64,000 nt of DNA, from the NCBI GenBank assembly GCA_963971405.1, contig OZ020485.1, forward strand, positions 1,736,001 through 1,800,000. Reading direction: 5' to 3'. Below the pieces are notes generated by a model. It had not been told where the DNA came from. It saw only the letters and a list, made by a program, of their open reading frames with translations, and made no database searches. The translations under genes and the position numbers were made by a program. This stretch comes from Psococerastis gibbosa. Its lineage: Eukaryota; Arthropoda; Insecta; Psocodea; Psocidae. Numbering within the stretch: the first letter of the stretch is position 1; every line of letters starts with the position of its first letter. Of this stretch, positions 55,083 through 63,860 are shown piece after piece.

Positions 55083-55503
55083 ATGACATACCATTAAATA
55101 ACAATACAATATTTCTGACTCCTACCACGGAATCAGATATAGAAAACACCATAAAAAAGTTAAAAAAAAGTTATAGTACTGGGGAAGACAAAATAACGAA
55201 CAATACCTTAAAAAAGTCGGCAGCACACATAAGTATGCCCTTAACACACATAATAAATAATACATTAAAGACGGGCATTTTTCCAGATACACTAAAAAAT
55301 TCAATTGTGATACCCGTATATAAAAATGCTGGGTACCGTATGGACATACATAATTACCACCCAATTTCTTTATTATCTAATATAAGCAAAATTTTCGAAA
55401 GAATCATACACACGAAAATCCAAACATTCTCTGAAAAATTTAATCTATTGTCACCAAATCAATTCGGATTTAGGAAACGGCGCGGAACAAACGAGGCAAT
55501 CAA

Positions 55504-56119
55504 GTTAGTTTAGTTTAGTTTAGCCAACGCCCGTCTGTGGCAGTAGAGCCATTTGACGCCGAGCCTCCCAGTATCTCTTTGTTAGATCAGCAGGTAGATG
55601 CTTGAGTCTGGAGCAGGTGTGTAGGTGACTTGCGACCATGGTCCCGGAGGAGCAGAGGGGACACACATCTGAGTCACCCCGACGAAAGAACCGGCAGAGG
55701 TGTGCCTGCAGGTAGTCGTGGCCAGTCTCGAGACGAAACCGGGTGACTGCTTCACTTCTCTCGAGGTTAGCTGGGATGTGGCCTGGAGTCGCAAGCTTTT
55801 CCCATACTTTTCCAGTGCTTAGGTTCTTGAGGATGTTTTTTGAATGTTTTGAGACAATTGTGTCAATTTGATTCCTTGCCGCCTGGAGGGTTTGGTGGAT
55901 CTCCGGTTGCTTGGATTCTGCTCCTTTTTTTGCCATTTCATCTGCCTTTTCATTGCCATCGAGGCCGACGTGGCTTGGGACCCATTGAAGTCGAACATCC
56001 CATCCCGCATTGATTAGGTTAGCTATGGTGTTGCGGCAGAGAATGGTGCGATGGCAGTCCGTGCTGTTGTTGCTACTGAGGGATCGAATGGCAGCCTGAG
56101 AGTCTATTAGGAACACGAC
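55504..56119 (-). mobile_element. 5'-truncated RNase H LINE inserted in another LINE
   Basis: Exact 13-bp duplications ACGAGGCAATCAA (55491-55503 and 56120-56132) flank it. The plus-strand left edge is GTTAGTTTAGTTTAGTTTAG, so on the minus strand it ends in a TAAAC-type tail. The 3' end AGCCAACGCCCGTC...GCCATTTGACGCCG is shared with the LINE at 41682, but the tail differs. It is a clear later insertion into the host LINE's RT. Confidence 0.93.
55520..56119 (-). pseudogene. RNase H domain and zinc-binding C-terminus of a LINE
   Basis: About 200 codons are open on the minus strand. VVFLIDSQAAIRSLSSNN carries the DSQAA block with a catalytic Asp, LQWVPSHVGLDGNEKADEMA is the classic SHxGxxGNExAD RNase H ending, TRFRLETGHDYLQAHLCRFF leads into the C-terminus, and CPLCSSGTMVASHLHTC gives a CxxC-H-C site. 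RNase H degrades RNA from the RNA/DNA hybrid. No stop interrupts it, so the insertion is young, but RT and endonuclease were never included. Confidence 0.9.
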
Positions 56120-56559
56120 ACGAGGCAATCAACAACTTGGTACAAAAACTTTACGAAGCCCGCGAAAAACGACAGCATTGCTTAAGTATCGCACTTGACT
56201 TACAGAAAGCATTCGACACAATTCCGCTCGACAGATTAATAATAAAATTAGACAAACTTGGAATACGTGGAGTTGCATCGAAATTAATTAAAAATTACTT
56301 AACCAATAGAATTCAACGAACTAGAATAGCAAATGAACTCAGTGACGAAAAAATTATCTCCCTCGGCCTACCCCAAGGTACTGTTTTAGCACCCCTAATA
56401 TTTTCACTTTTTATAAACGATTTATTAACCCTAAAAACCAATGGCTCAATTTCCGCGCTTGCAGACGATACTATAATTACATGTACAGCTGAGTCAAGCC
56501 AGGAACTACAACGAAAAGCAAATACAGACTTCGGTTTACTACACAGAAATGGCTAAAAG

Positions 56560-57209
56560 AAAAGTACCTAAGTCTTAACCTAGCAAAAACCAATTTTATA
56601 AATTTTTCAAATAAAAAAAACACTCAGAATGCCACGGTAAACAATGTCACGCAAACCAAGGCCACATACAGTATACGTTACAAAAACTTCGAAGGACTAT
56701 CTACAAATTTGTACAACTCAAAAATATAGCTAACCCAATACAAAACAATACAATGCAAAACAATCTACCATGCCCTGGTACAATCACATCTGCAATATGG
56801 AATAACTGCATGGGGAGGAGCATTTAAAAACACCATAGACAAGTTAAATGTTATACAACGGAAAATCCTAAAAATTATACATAAGGAGCCAAACACTTTT
56901 CCCACAAGCACTTTATTTTAAATATCTAATACACTTACTATTCAACAAATATTTGTGAAAGAATCTATTCTGCAGATATACAAAAATAAGAAATCGAAGG
57001 AAACAGTAAATCACAACCATACAACACGATACATACAAACACAACCATTATTCCAAGTCAGACCCAAAACTACATTAATACAGAGGCAAACAGAATTCAC
57101 TGGATTACATTACTACAACAAACTTCCCCTTGAGATTAAAACAGCTAAAAATATATCCATCTTCAAAAGAAATTCAGAGAAATGGCTGAGAACAGAAATC
57201 AATTACTAA
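56560..57209 (+). pseudogene. LINE ORF2 C-terminal region
   Basis: In a shifted frame from motif C: KYLSLNLAKTNFINFSN, then TIYHALVQSHLQYGITAWGG, NVIQRKILKIIHKEPNTF and, after a stop, RPKTTLIQRQTEFTGLHYYN to the end at 57209. The blocks match 10249-10833. No RNase H domain is present, unlike the inserted LINE fragment. Confidence 0.8.
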
Positions 57210-57372
57210 CAAACATTACTAATTGAATTGACTTTTACTAACTTACTAACTATCTACTGATACAACTACTAATACAACTAACCTGATTAATACTACTAAC
57301 CAATAATTAAATAATTATTTAACTATTGTATTGTATTGCGATTGAATTACATGTACTGTTTATCCATAACCG

Positions 57373-57441
57373 AAACAGCACACGGGCTGACTGAAGCCTT
57401 GCGGTATATGATTTTATTGTATCAATATAATGTATTGTACT
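57373..57441 (+). other. LINE 3' UTR hairpin and tail
   Basis: CAGCACACGGGCTGACTGAAG pairs GGCT with AGCC. TTTTATTGTATCAATATAATGT and TATTGTAC follow as a degenerate TATTG tail. Position and sequence match the 10.1-kb copy. Confidence 0.55.
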
Positions 57442-57444
57442 AGA

Positions 57445-58305
57445 TTTTTTTTTTTTTTTTTTCTTCTTCTTCGGCCGGTACTCCCCTGCGCCGAAGGAAT
57501 ATATTTATAAATTAACAATATAATAATAATAATAATAAAAATAATATGAATTCAATGAGAATTAATGCAGCCCTCGAGCACTGAAAAAGAAAGAAAGTCT
57601 AGGGAAACTGAACATGACGTGAGCATTTTGGCTGCTATCGCACATTCTCGGGCATTTTGCGGTCTGAAAGCGATATGTATAATTGGAGTTGTACTGTACC
57701 TCTGCCTTCATCAGTGTCTTTTAAGTTCAGGCATGGTTTAGGAGTTTAAAAAAGTGAACATTCTGTGGGTACTTCCTATACAGATGCCATTGGCACAGTA
57801 TCACAGCATAGCGCAGTTATAATGTCTATTATGAGCAAAGCAAATAATGCTTCCATTGAGCATTCCAGGGCTTTGGGATGGACATAACCATTTGCAGCCA
57901 ATTACAAAATGTCACTCGCCACAGACACAGCACAGCGCAGCGCATTTAACAACAATATATGTATAGACGCAATCATAATGGAGAAATCAGAGAAGAAAAT
58001 TGAGCAGGCGAGAGGCAGGCTACTTTTTGAAAATAAATTTCCCAGGCACTTGGCACTCCTCACGATATTCTCGTTTCTCCCCTTTCTTGGGATTCTTTTG
58101 TTTTTGTTAGCCATTCAAATTGCTGTATTGTTAGCGGCGAACAACAGTCAAATCAAAGTTCAAGCTTCGTTATCCGTTATACTCTGCAAAAAAGAAGCAA
58201 CTTCTCTGCCGCTTTCCCTTCAAAGTCCATCGTGTTCACATCTTTATTAGCAGCAAATACATTTTTGTCATCCATTATTGCTTTCCTTTTAATACGCCCA
58301 CATAG
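57445..58305. other. Unannotated DNA
   Basis: A T18 run followed by CTTCTTCTTCGGCCGG (57446-57480) could be the tail of another minus-strand element. A 113-codon frame (57909-58250) has a hydrophobic stretch but no domain, so I do not call it. Confidence 0.4.
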
Positions 58306-58309
58306 AGAT

Positions 58310-58450
58310 AAGCGTTATAATGGTCATAATTTTCCATGCCGAGATGGAATGAACGGAATGAGGACCCCGTTTTTTGTGATCCCTGGACCCCAAGAAGGTG
58401 ATTTTTCATGTCTATTGGTTTGTGAGTGGGTCTGTAGGTCAGTTGAGTGA
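58310..58450 (+). repeat. Diverged GCTTTCC-family fragment
   Basis: GATCCCTGGACCCCAAGAAG and TTTTTCATGTCTATTGGTTTGTG correspond to the AGGTCCCAGGAACCCAAAAA and ACGAAATGTCTGTCTG blocks. The fragment is highly diverged. Confidence 0.45.
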
Positions 58451-58454
58451 TTGC

Positions 58455-59025
58455 AAGCTATAGTACTAGGTACCGTACAATGAAATTGAATCAAATTCTG
58501 AAAAGAAAATGAGAGGTTCACACAAATCCGGGGATCATATTTTCCTTTATTATTAAAGAGAGGGGGGGGGGGTTCCTCAATGCATTTCTCGTGCTCGCAT
58601 TTCGGGGAAGGGGGAAGTTTGAGCACCCGTCCAACCCCCTCCCCTCGTGCATGCCTATATGTTTTGTATTAAATTATCGTCAATTAAATCGCTATAATGC
58701 ATTTGCATGTCTAAAAATATTAGGAGTTGTGGGTTGAGAGGGCAAATCGATTGGATTTCATAGAGAAAAGGTAGCAGAAAGGGGGAACGTCCGGCCGGAC
58801 CTCTGGAGGAGATCTCGTCAGAGCCAAATCAAGATGGATGGCTCCAGCGGGATGTCGGAACAGTTTCTGCTTTGCATGCAATCTCATTTCTTGGTTTCCT
58901 CTACATCGACCATCCTTCCCGTTCAGACCTCTACCTCTCCCAAATTTGTTGCAACCTAGAGCCTGCACTGTTGGCCTAAATTACGGTATAAACTTAATAA
59001 AATATTTAATAAAGTATAAACTAAA
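58455..59025. other. Unannotated DNA
   Basis: A poly-G run lies near 58561. No gene was seen. Confidence 0.45.
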
Positions 59026-59031
59026 TAAAAT

Positions 59032-59262
59032 TAGTCCCGAAGTATGATTTTTGTGAACTTACATGCAAAATTTGATTAAAATCGGCCGAATAGTTTGCCT
59101 GGAAATCGATGAACGCAGACAGAGGGACGGACAGACATTTCGTAAAAAACATTTTTTTTGGGTTCCTGGTACCTCAAAACGTGTAAATCCGTTGAAATCT
59201 CTAAGTCGAAAATTTGGACCATCACAAAGCTTTCCTTGTGCTTCGTATAAATTGGGAAGCAA
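59032..59262 (-). repeat. GCTTTCC-family fragment, tandem unit 1
   Basis: From AGTCCCGAAGTATGATTTTT, through ATCGATGAACGCAGACAGAG, to CCTTGTGCTTCGTATAAATT and GGGAAGC. Truncated after the microsatellite side. Confidence 0.8.
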
Positions 59263-59488
59263 TAAAAACTGTCCCGAAATATGATATTTGTGAGCCCACC
59301 AGTACATGAAAAATCCAATGAGTAGTTTGCCGAGAATTCGACGAGCAGACACGCAAGCAGCTGGACAGACATTTCGTAAAAAACACTGTTTTGGGTTCTT
59401 GGGACCTCGAAACGTGTAAGTCCACTAAAATCCCGACATTGAAGTTGACCACCAGCTTTCCTGTATCTGTATGAGTATAGGAAAGCAG
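59263..59488 (-). repeat. GCTTTCC-family fragment, tandem unit 2
   Basis: A second, more diverged unit directly follows: CTGTCCCGAAATATGATATT, GAGCAGACACGCAAGC, TTGGGACCTCGAAACGTGTA, ending GAGTATAGGAAAGC. Confidence 0.75.
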
Positions 59489-59491
59489 CAA

Positions 59492-59890
59492 CATGCGCCG
59501 AGAAAAAGGGCATTATTATTATTATTGTTTTTTTAATAAAAAGATTTATCGCATGCAAACAATTCAATGAATGTATTCAATTGACCTCTTCAGTCGCCTC
59601 TGTAGGTTAGTACCCGTGTGGAGTTATGACACGTCTCCGATCGCATGGCGAGTACAGACTCGCACAAGGGCAAGCACGTTACCACGTGGCCATCGAAGTC
59701 GATATGTTTCATGTAAAATTAGTAAGAATTTGCAATATAGGTATTCTGGATTGTCATTTAGAAATTAGTTGACTGAGTTTGCTGAAAATGAGCTGTTTGA
59801 CATCTCGAAGTTTGTAGGTTGCGACTTATAGGCTACACAAACGTTTCACACAAAATCAGCTTCTCCCTCTCGTGTATGGTTAGTGCCAGA
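59492..59890. other. Unannotated DNA
   Basis: A TTATTATTA stretch lies at about 59511-59525. No gene was seen. Confidence 0.4.
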
Positions 59891-59894
59891 GCAA

Positions 59895-60430
59895 TTGCTT
59901 ACTATATAAATTAATTTTCTAATGTTGTTAATTTCATTGAAAACATCAGGCGATGGGTATCTATAGTGTTTTTTAGGCTGATCCGAAGATTGTGTTTCGG
60001 AGCTACTTTCATGGGATATAATGTGAGTTGGGTGAGTACGGCCGCAAGCCAAAAGGTACTGTATGCCGCAAAAGGGCCCAGAACTGTACCCTGAGGAACT
60101 CGAAGTTGGCACTTGCTTGTACTCACCGAGTTCACTTACAGTGGAGTGTTGTTGGGTTCGCCTCGGTCTCATCTGTTGTCAAGTATGATTTCAGCAAGTT
60201 ATTACCCTGTTATAGGCATGCCCTCGCACTCCACACTCATCTAGCTGTTAAGTAGTAACTTAGTTCATGCGAAACTGTGTCGAAAGCTTTCTGGAAATCT
60301 AAAAACACGCAGAGAGGATTGTGGCCGTTGTCATAGTCTTTGTACAGACACGATGTATCGTAAGTTTAGTGATAGCGTTTTGTGTATTTCGAGTAGTCCT
60401 GAATCCGTATTGGTTTAATGTTACGATAAG
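59895..60430 (-). pseudogene. LINE reverse transcriptase fragment
   Basis: The minus strand shows LCVFLDFQKAFDTVSHELS (motif A with Asp, near 60260-60320), NNLLKSYLTTDE and CQLRVPQGTVLGPFAAYSTF (motif B, near 60060-60100). FPESFRHS in a second frame covers the same motif A. The YADD box is not recognisable. Several frame breaks and stops show a decayed Jockey/CR1-type RT core with no endonuclease or C-terminus. Confidence 0.65.
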
Positions 60431-60434
60431 TTTG

Positions 60435-61415
60435 AAATGAAATTGCATCTAAGAAGTTGTATAGTCATGCTTTGATTGTCTTTTCAATTCAATACTGCTA
60501 TGTCTACCACTACAGCAACTACGAGTTTTTTTACCTGTATTGTTGGTCAGCGAGGGGAATTCCATACCAAGATCCTAGTATGTCGGCTACTATTTTAAAA
60601 CTATTATCAATATTGAAATAAGCCGCGAAACGTCAAATTTAAATTCACATCATCGATTTTAATGTAAATGTGAAAATAAAGTGATACTTGAACCAAAGTT
60701 GGTAGTCGTCTACATGGCATTTTGAAATGGGGAAAGCGGGGTCAGACCTTGTGCGAAAGTGTCCTAGTGTATGAAGTATGCAGTTACATTGTCCTAGTGT
60801 ACTTTAATAGTGCAATATGACATCATTCATAATGGAGGGAACAACCATCCAGTGCTTTTATGAAATCTCCCTACACCTGATCGGCTAGAGCCGATAGGGA
60901 TTTTTGAAATAGAGGCCTACCACTTTTATGTTGTATTGCGTTTGGCTGAAATTTGCCTGCAGTGCCATCAAATTACACCCTGGTATCCTATTAGGACACT
61001 TTCAGTGATTCACTAGTTTTGAGGTTTTGTTTTCCAGTTAATAATAAATATATAAAATGAGCAGAAAAATGTTACGATGGAAAGTTCAATTATCAACGTG
61101 TGATACAAAAAATTGAAAATTCCAAGTCAAAAATTTTTCTGATATAAAATGCTGGCCTATCACTTGTGAAATGCAAAAAGCACCCCACTTTTCCCGAAGT
61201 GTTCTCAATTCGAATACACTCGGATCCAAATATAAAAAGGTACGGTACTCATAAATAATTAGATTACTCGTGACTTCGTGGTATTTCATTTTAATAAACA
61301 AAAAATAACAAAAACTTAGAGTTTTAGAAAAACTTGTTATAACAACCCGAAGTAGTAAAACCCAAATAATCGTTAAGAAATTAACTTTGTCTAAGAAACC
61401 CACTTGTGTTAGTAT
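60435..61415. other. Unannotated DNA
   Basis: GCGAAACGTCAAATTTAAAT near 60625 resembles a hammerhead 3' core but has no CUGANGA partner. A 120-codon minus frame (61086-61448) overlaps the Penelope 3' region and lacks a domain. Confidence 0.4.
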
Positions 61416-61419
61416 AAAA

Positions 61420-61458
61420 CCCTGAGCGCTTTCGGCAAGAACTGCCATCTACAGAGGG
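61420..61458 (-). ncRNA. Hammerhead-like motif of Penelope lineage B
   Basis: Minus strand, in order: stem I CCCU; core CUGUAGA; extra U; stem II GGCA-GUUCU-UGCC; GAA; palindromic AGCGCU as stem III; C17; stem I return AGGG (4 bp, perfect). Stem I, II and III sequences all differ from the lineage A motif, yet pairing is kept, including the extra U. The core has U where A6 is required, so this copy is probably dead. Confidence 0.6.
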
Positions 61459-61552
61459 AAACCCACTAGCACAGTTACACCTTATCTGCGATTTGAGACT
61501 TGCTCAACTCGAGGAGAAGATGCAAATGTGACTAGAGAGAGGAAACCTTGGT

Positions 61553-62159
61553 TTATATAGGACTGGGAGCGGGGGGAGGAGGGGGTGGGAGGGGGCGTGG
61601 CTGGTTACCTATTCCTAACCTACTAGCTAGATCTATTAGAGGGGATGATTGTGTGAATGTTATGTCGTTTGTTAATTTTTCCCTATTGTGTAAAGCTCTT
61701 TTGATTTCAACATTTTCAAAAAAATTTAAAGTGTAACTTTTCTTTATTTTGTGTAGGGCTGTCCAATTGTGAGGATCGAATGTGTGATTTTCCGAGTTAA
61801 GGTGTTTCGCGAATGTGCTGTTGGTGTTGGTGTCTCCTATACCTGTTATATGTTCTCTGACCCTAGTTTTAAAGCTTCTGCCTGTTTGGCCTATGTAAAT
61901 TGCGTTACAATCGTTACAATTTAGACGATAAACTCCATTGCCTTTTTCCTTTTCTGGTTTGGTTTTGCAGTTCATGAGTTTATTGGCCAAATTGTTGCGG
62001 TTGTACGGGGCTGGTGTTTTGTCTGTTGTAGAAGAAATGAGGTTACTTATTTTTTCAGTGATTTTTTCTATGTATTGTATCCTGAAATATGATTTATTGG
62101 TTACCGGGTTTAAGCTCTCTGGGGGGTAAATTAGTTTGAGGTTGTGTTTGATTTTGTGA
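61553..62159 (-). pseudogene. Penelope-like GIY-YIG endonuclease region
   Basis: The minus strand reads KHNLKLIYPPESLNPVTNKS, YFRIQYIEKITEKISNLISS, NNLANKLMNCKTKPEKEKGN, then GVYRLNCNDCNAIYIGQTGR, the GIY-YIG start with YIGQTGRSF. FKTRVREHITGI, FAKHLNSENHTFD and ENVEIKRALHNREKLTNDIT follow, and the C-terminus runs into a proline-rich stretch with a stop at 61553. The frame is open for over 190 codons. The nuclease would nick target DNA for Penelope-like retrotransposition. The RT catalytic part is missing and the frame is cut upstream by a LINE insertion. Confidence 0.85.
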
Positions 62160-62169
62160 TGTCGTAGGA

Positions 62170-62407
62170 CTTACTTGACTTACTTGACTTAGGGTGGCGC
62201 TAACAGCCCATGGGGACTTTTGGCCGCACGTACTATGCCTCTCCATTCCGCTCGATCACAAGCCACCGTCCGCCACGTTTCTGGGTGCAAGCCCATTTTT
62301 TGGACGTCATCCGCCATCTGGTCCTGGTACCTCTTCCTTGGCCTTCCCAGGGGTCTGGGTTCGGTCAAGTGAGCCTCCCATACAGCGCGTGCTGCTCTGG
62401 AGGGGAT
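62170..62407 (-). mobile_element. 238-bp 5'-truncated LINE inserted in Penelope element
   Basis: Exact 10-bp duplications TGTCGTAGGA lie at 62160-62169 and 62408-62417. The minus strand ends in a TAAGTCAAG-type tail (CTTACTTGACTTACTTGA on plus) and encodes EPRPLGRPRKRYQDQMADDV, HPETWRTVACDRAEWRGIVR and AAKSPHGLLAPP, then a stop. This is the extreme C-terminus of an RTE-like LINE protein, open throughout and so relatively young. Confidence 0.9.
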
Positions 62408-62503
62408 TGTCGTAGGATTCTGTCTATTAGGTTGAGATTGAAATTGTTATTTTGGGCAATTTGTTTTATTGTATTTAATTCATTATTATAGTTGGTTTCA
62501 TTC

Positions 62504-62760
62504 ATAGGGATGTTAAGGAGTCGAAAAATCATACTATGGAATGCTGCGTGGAAGTAGAAGAAAACAACTCCCTGAACATCTTAGACCTCACCATCACCAA
62601 TAATAATAGTACCCTAGACTTCAAGATATTTCGTAAAGAAACCCATAGCGATAATATAATCCCTGTTGATTCTTCTCACCCATTCCAGCACAAACACGCA
62701 GCATTCCATGGTATGATTTTTCGACTCCTTAACATCCCTATTCCCTGTTCACGAAATCGA
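62504..62760 (+). pseudogene. Penelope-like RT fragment, head-to-head with element B
   Basis: The plus strand encodes VEVEENNSLNILDLTITNNN, FKIFRKETHSDNIIPVDSSH and HAAFHGMIFRLLNIP, the post-catalytic block of Penelope RT (NxLxFLD, RKxTxxD). The minus strand over 62504-62550 encodes HAAFHSMIFRLLNIPMNE of element B. The two 47-bp stretches (62504-62550 and 62695-62741) are inverted copies with one mismatch, so the element is folded back on itself. Confidence 0.8.
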
Positions 62761-62762
62761 TA

Positions 62763-62817
62763 ATTTCATCCATCACAAAGCTTTTCTAACAAACCTATAA
62801 AAGTAGGAAAGCAACAA
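62763..62817 (-). repeat. GCTTTCC-family terminus
   Basis: CATCACAAAGCTTTTCTAAC ... AAAAGTAGGAAAGCAACAAT is only the terminal hairpin end of the family. Confidence 0.55.
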
Positions 62818-62819
62818 TA

Positions 62820-63585
62820 AAATTTACAAGACCGCATTACTTTTTTTTTCAAAATCTTGCAATAAATTCAAATCGAATCTGAAGAAATGTGCTCTATGAT
62901 TGCACAGAACTAAAAAAAAATTTATGAAGCTCCGTTTTCGACTAGATACATGTCAATCGTGATTGTTGTACCATCTGTTATTGATTTTCAATGTAGGCTA
63001 TATTTAATTTATAGGAGGGCATTGCGATGGTCAAAATTTTCAAATTCATGTCCACTGTCGCCTGTTTCACAAAGAAGTGGGGAACCCTATTTGCCAGAAT
63101 GAGCAGGCATTAATTTTTAATGGCACAGAGATAGGTACGGGCCCTTCATGTTAAAGATGAGTTGCCCATAGTTTTGCATGTGAGTTAAACCTCGGATGGA
63201 TTCCTGGTATAAAGGTCGCAACCTCGCAAGGGCTGACTGGAAGGAAAGTTGCCTAACGAATGAATGCAAATGAGCATTGTTTGGAATTCATAGGGTACTT
63301 GGCAACTTTAATCTTGTAACTCCCCACGTTTCAAATGTAATGTATGGCCCTCCACTCCCTAATTAAAACTAGTGCACTGCCTGCCACAACCTAGCTCTGC
63401 TGCAAGTTAGCCTATAGCCTAGCATTTGGTTTCCATAGGATGTAAGAACCAAGTCAAACTTTTAAATTGCATAGTACGCGCTGATGTAAAGCAGTATGCA
63501 TCGTATTTTGCTTTATAAGCTCGCAAACAAAACGAGTGGAGCCGTACATGCTTTCCTATATTTTATTAATTACTGTATTGTACAG
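62820..63585. other. Unannotated DNA
   Basis: A weak GCTTTCC-family trace (GCGATGGTCAAAATTTTCAA) lies near 63024. No gene was seen. Confidence 0.4.
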
Positions 63586-63589
63586 CTGT

Positions 63590-63860
63590 GAATGTAACGA
63601 ATAAGCGGTCTCCAACCAAGCAGCGGTATAATTGGACGGTGTGCTGGCAAATCTGGTGGGTAGTTCAGGCTTGTCTAGAAAAAGCTAAAGCAGGCCGAGG
63701 ATGACTATGTGATGGGGCGAATAGTTGCACCACTAAGTAAGCACTCCCTAAAGGCGAATGAACCTGCAGTGGGCCCGCGGCATTACGATGCGGAAAGAAA
63801 CGGGAAACTACCGCTACGGCATCCCTAGAATCAGTAACATGTCTATAGCAAAAATATATT
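63590..63860 (-). mobile_element. Second copy of the RTE-like 5' region
   Basis: On the minus strand, GGTTCATTCGCCTTTAGGG, GTGGTGCAACTATTCGCCCC, TTTTTCTAGACAAGCCTGAA and ACCGCTGCTTGGTTGGAGAC match 27600-27830 in order. No RT follows on this strand inside the window, since it runs out into the region below 63590. It may be a solo 5' fragment. Confidence 0.65.

Larger units (their letters stand above)
55034..56556 (+). pseudogene. LINE ORF2 reverse transcriptase, split by insertion
   Basis: 55034-55503 carries GEDKITNNTLKKSA, NYHPISLLSNISKIFERII and FNLLSPNQFGFRKRRGTNEA. After the 616-bp insertion, 56133-56556 carries CLSIALDLQKAFDTIPLDRL (motif A Asp), GLPQGTVLAPLIFSLFINDL (motif B) and SALADDTIITC (motif C, LADD instead of YADD). 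The reading frame would be continuous without the insert and one target copy. A stop and shift follow motif C. Confidence 0.85.
52495..57441 (+). mobile_element. CR1/Jockey-group LINE, near full length, interrupted
   Basis: ORF1 (52495-53297), an endonuclease-RT ORF2 (about 53815-57209) and a 3' UTR with a GCACACGGGCTGACTGAAGC hairpin and a TATTG-type tail lie in order. Two later insertions interrupt it: 53335-53695 between the ORFs, and 55504-56119 inside RT. Stops and frameshifts in both ORFs make it inactive. Its 3' end is related to the truncated copy at 10109-10838. Confidence 0.85.
61420..62550 (-). mobile_element. Penelope-like element B, minus-strand part
   Basis: From about 62550 downward: RT thumb-side blocks, a GIY-YIG endonuclease ending at 61553 and, 95 bp further on, a hammerhead-like motif (61420-61458). 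A 238-bp LINE fragment interrupts it at 62170-62407. It is a different lineage from copy A: the GIY-YIG domains and ribozyme helices differ. Confidence 0.8.

Noticed and set aside
57909-58250. 113-codon frame with a hydrophobic segment
   Set aside because: No homology that I recognise and no conserved motif; its length is not exceptional in this sequence.
60595-60660. CGCGAAACGTCAAAT similar to the hammerhead 3' core
   Set aside because: No CUGANGA box lies upstream at a workable distance.
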